In this document: piece after piece, positions 63,115-64,000 of the stretch
Position numbering within the stretch: position 1 is the first letter of the stretch
How the letters are laid out: the number at the start of each line of letters is the position of its first letter
NCBI RefSeq assembly: GCF_947499295.1
Contig: NZ_CANMNP010000002.1
Location: forward strand, 124,001 to 188,000
Length of the DNA: 64,000 nt
Direction of reading: 5' to 3'
Source: an uncultured Roseibium sp.
GTDB lineage: Bacteria > Pseudomonadota > Alphaproteobacteria > Rhizobiales > Stappiaceae
Made by a program: the position numbers and the translations under genes
Notes under the pieces: model-generated
Seen by the model: only the letters and a program-made list of their open reading frames with translations
The model's database searches: none
Told to the model about the DNA's origin: nothing

Positions 63115-64000
63115 TCAAGCCGCCGGCGGAAGTAGTTCTTGTTTCGAGATACAGGTGACGTGGCGATGGTCGGTGCCGCAGCAACCTCCGATCAGGCACA
63201 GATTTGGAAGTGTCTTGAGAAGTTGAAGGTTCAACTGGCCAAGCTCCTCAGGGTCGCCATCATCCAGAATTTCAGCTGCGTCGAGTTCTGCATGGCTTTG
63301 CCGCGAAGCATTCGCCCGAACCCCGCCAATTCTCTCGAGCCAGGCGGCTTTGGTGTCGAGTGCATGCTGAAAATGGTCAGGATGTGCGCAATTGATCATG
63401 TAGTAGACCGGTGCTGCATCGGTAGCGTGATCAACAGCTTCGATGGCCTCTCCCAAAGGTTGACCAGACGGCAACCGGCCATCTGTTTCCAGGGTGAAAG
63501 CGATGGCAACTGGTACGTCGATCTCTTGTGCGGCTCGGGCAATCCCGATTGCTTCGCTTGAGTGCGTGAGCGTCATTGCACTGATCATGTCCACGCCGGC
63601 ACGCCCGAGTGCATGGATCTGCGGTGCATGGATCATGAACGCATCTTCTGCCGTGAGTTCGGACGAAGTGGCGTAGGCATCTCCGCTTGGGCCAATCAGA
63701 CCGTTGATAAGAATTGGCAATGCTTCCGTTTCGTGCCTGTTGCGAATATCGCTCACAAATTCAACAGCAAGGCGATTGGTCTCCATGATTTCTGCCACGG
63801 AAGTTTGCAATGGGCCTGCCCAGGCCAGGCCCGCCCGCCAGGTGGGGGCATCCAGAACGAACCCTCGACCGGATTTCCGGGCCAGATCAATAAAAGTCTC
63901 ATAATACGCGGTCAGGTCATTTCGACCGGGCTCTGTATCCAACAGTACGGCAGCGGAGAAACAGGGGAGCTCATGGCCCTTGTCAAAAATCATGAAAGTC
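63115..64000 (-). CDS. Homocysteine S-methyltransferase family protein (partial, N-terminus beyond right edge)
   Basis: The reverse-strand frame stays open to the window end. An ATG at 63993 lies inside the expected family N-terminus (DGGLETTLIF...GHELPCF), of which only TFMIFDKGHELPCFSAAVL is visible, so the true start is outside. The three zinc-binding cysteines are seen in INCAHP and GGCCGTDHRHV, plus GLIGPSGDAY as a conserved turn. These proteins methylate homocysteine or selenohomocysteine using S-methylmethionine or a related donor; the donor is unknown here. Confidence 0.88.
   Translation of the reverse strand, partial: TFMIFDKGHELPCFSAAVLLDTEPGRNDLTAYYETFIDLARKSGRGFVLDAPTWRAGLAWAGPLQTSVAEIMETNRLAVEFVSDIRNRHETEALPILINGLIGPSGDAYATSSELTAEDAFMIHAPQIHALGRAGVDMISAMTLTHSSEAIGIARAAQEIDVPVAIAFTLETDGRLPSGQPLGEAIEAVDHATDAAPVYYMINCAHPDHFQHALDTKAAWLERIGGVRANASRQSHAELDAAEILDDGDPEELGQLNLQLLKTLPNLCLIGGCCGTDHRHVTCISKQELLPPAA

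Noticed and set aside
1..64000. Insertion sequences, prophage, CRISPR arrays, tRNA and rRNA genes
   Set aside because: No transposase, integrase or phage-like gene, no regularly spaced direct repeats and no cloverleaf sequence was found by reading.

Overview
The window looks like a chromosomal core segment of an alphaproteobacterium, most likely a marine member of the Hyphomicrobiales close to Roseibium/Labrenzia. This is inferred from the F0 ATP synthase operon with paired b' and b subunits and no F1 genes, a DUF721 (DciA-type) gene next to mutY, split glyQ/glyS, nadABC with a NadQ-type regulator, btaAB betaine-lipid genes, and moderately high GC with many GTG and TTG starts. I see no insertion sequence, prophage, CRISPR array, tRNA or rRNA gene. 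Nearly all of the sequence is tightly packed housekeeping genes.

Layout. 1-6028: mutY (cut by the left edge), a DUF721 gene, a Tat-exported DsbA-like thiol oxidoreductase and the SMC ATPase. 6303-9066: atp promoter, atpI-atpB-atpE-atpF'-atpF and a terminator. 9094-15004: rnhB, an SPL-like radical SAM protein, a family 2 glycosyltransferase, a VOC protein, and a divergent MFS/LysR pair. 15305-25134: yqjG-GNAT-moaB, a PLP aminotransferase, a ceramidase-like membrane protein, maeB, a chorismate mutase, a PQQ-type sugar dehydrogenase and a DEAD-box helicase. 25135-26356: 1.2 kb without a gene, AT-rich on the left, with a strongly folded candidate RNA and terminator on the right. 26357-32143: etfD, a family 4 uracil-DNA glycosylase, two tandem PilZ genes, an S49 peptidase and a small membrane protein. 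32190-42818: MATE exporter, then glyQ and glyS separated by lemA, DUF2207, gltS and a GGDEF-EAL gene. 42867-54926: MFS, nadA-nadB-nadC behind a palindromic operator, a YqhA-family protein, a SleB hydrolase, a reverse-strand operon ygfZ-HD-phosphatase-nadQ, and a divergent dihydroorotase. 55156-64000: L,D-transpeptidase, btaA-btaB, a YceI-OmpA plus caspase operon, a Tat-exported agmatine deiminase-like enzyme, a GNAT acetyltransferase and a homocysteine S-methyltransferase family gene cut by the right edge.

The clearest functional links are the NAD synthesis genes with their probable regulator 3 kb downstream, the two-gene betaine-lipid pathway, and the c-di-GMP-related genes (a GGDEF-EAL enzyme and two double-PilZ proteins). 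The least explained elements are the caspase/YceI-OmpA pair, the structured RNA at 26127-26282, the duplicated PilZ proteins and a perfect 22-bp palindrome upstream of etfD. All family assignments rest on motifs read by eye. No database search was run.
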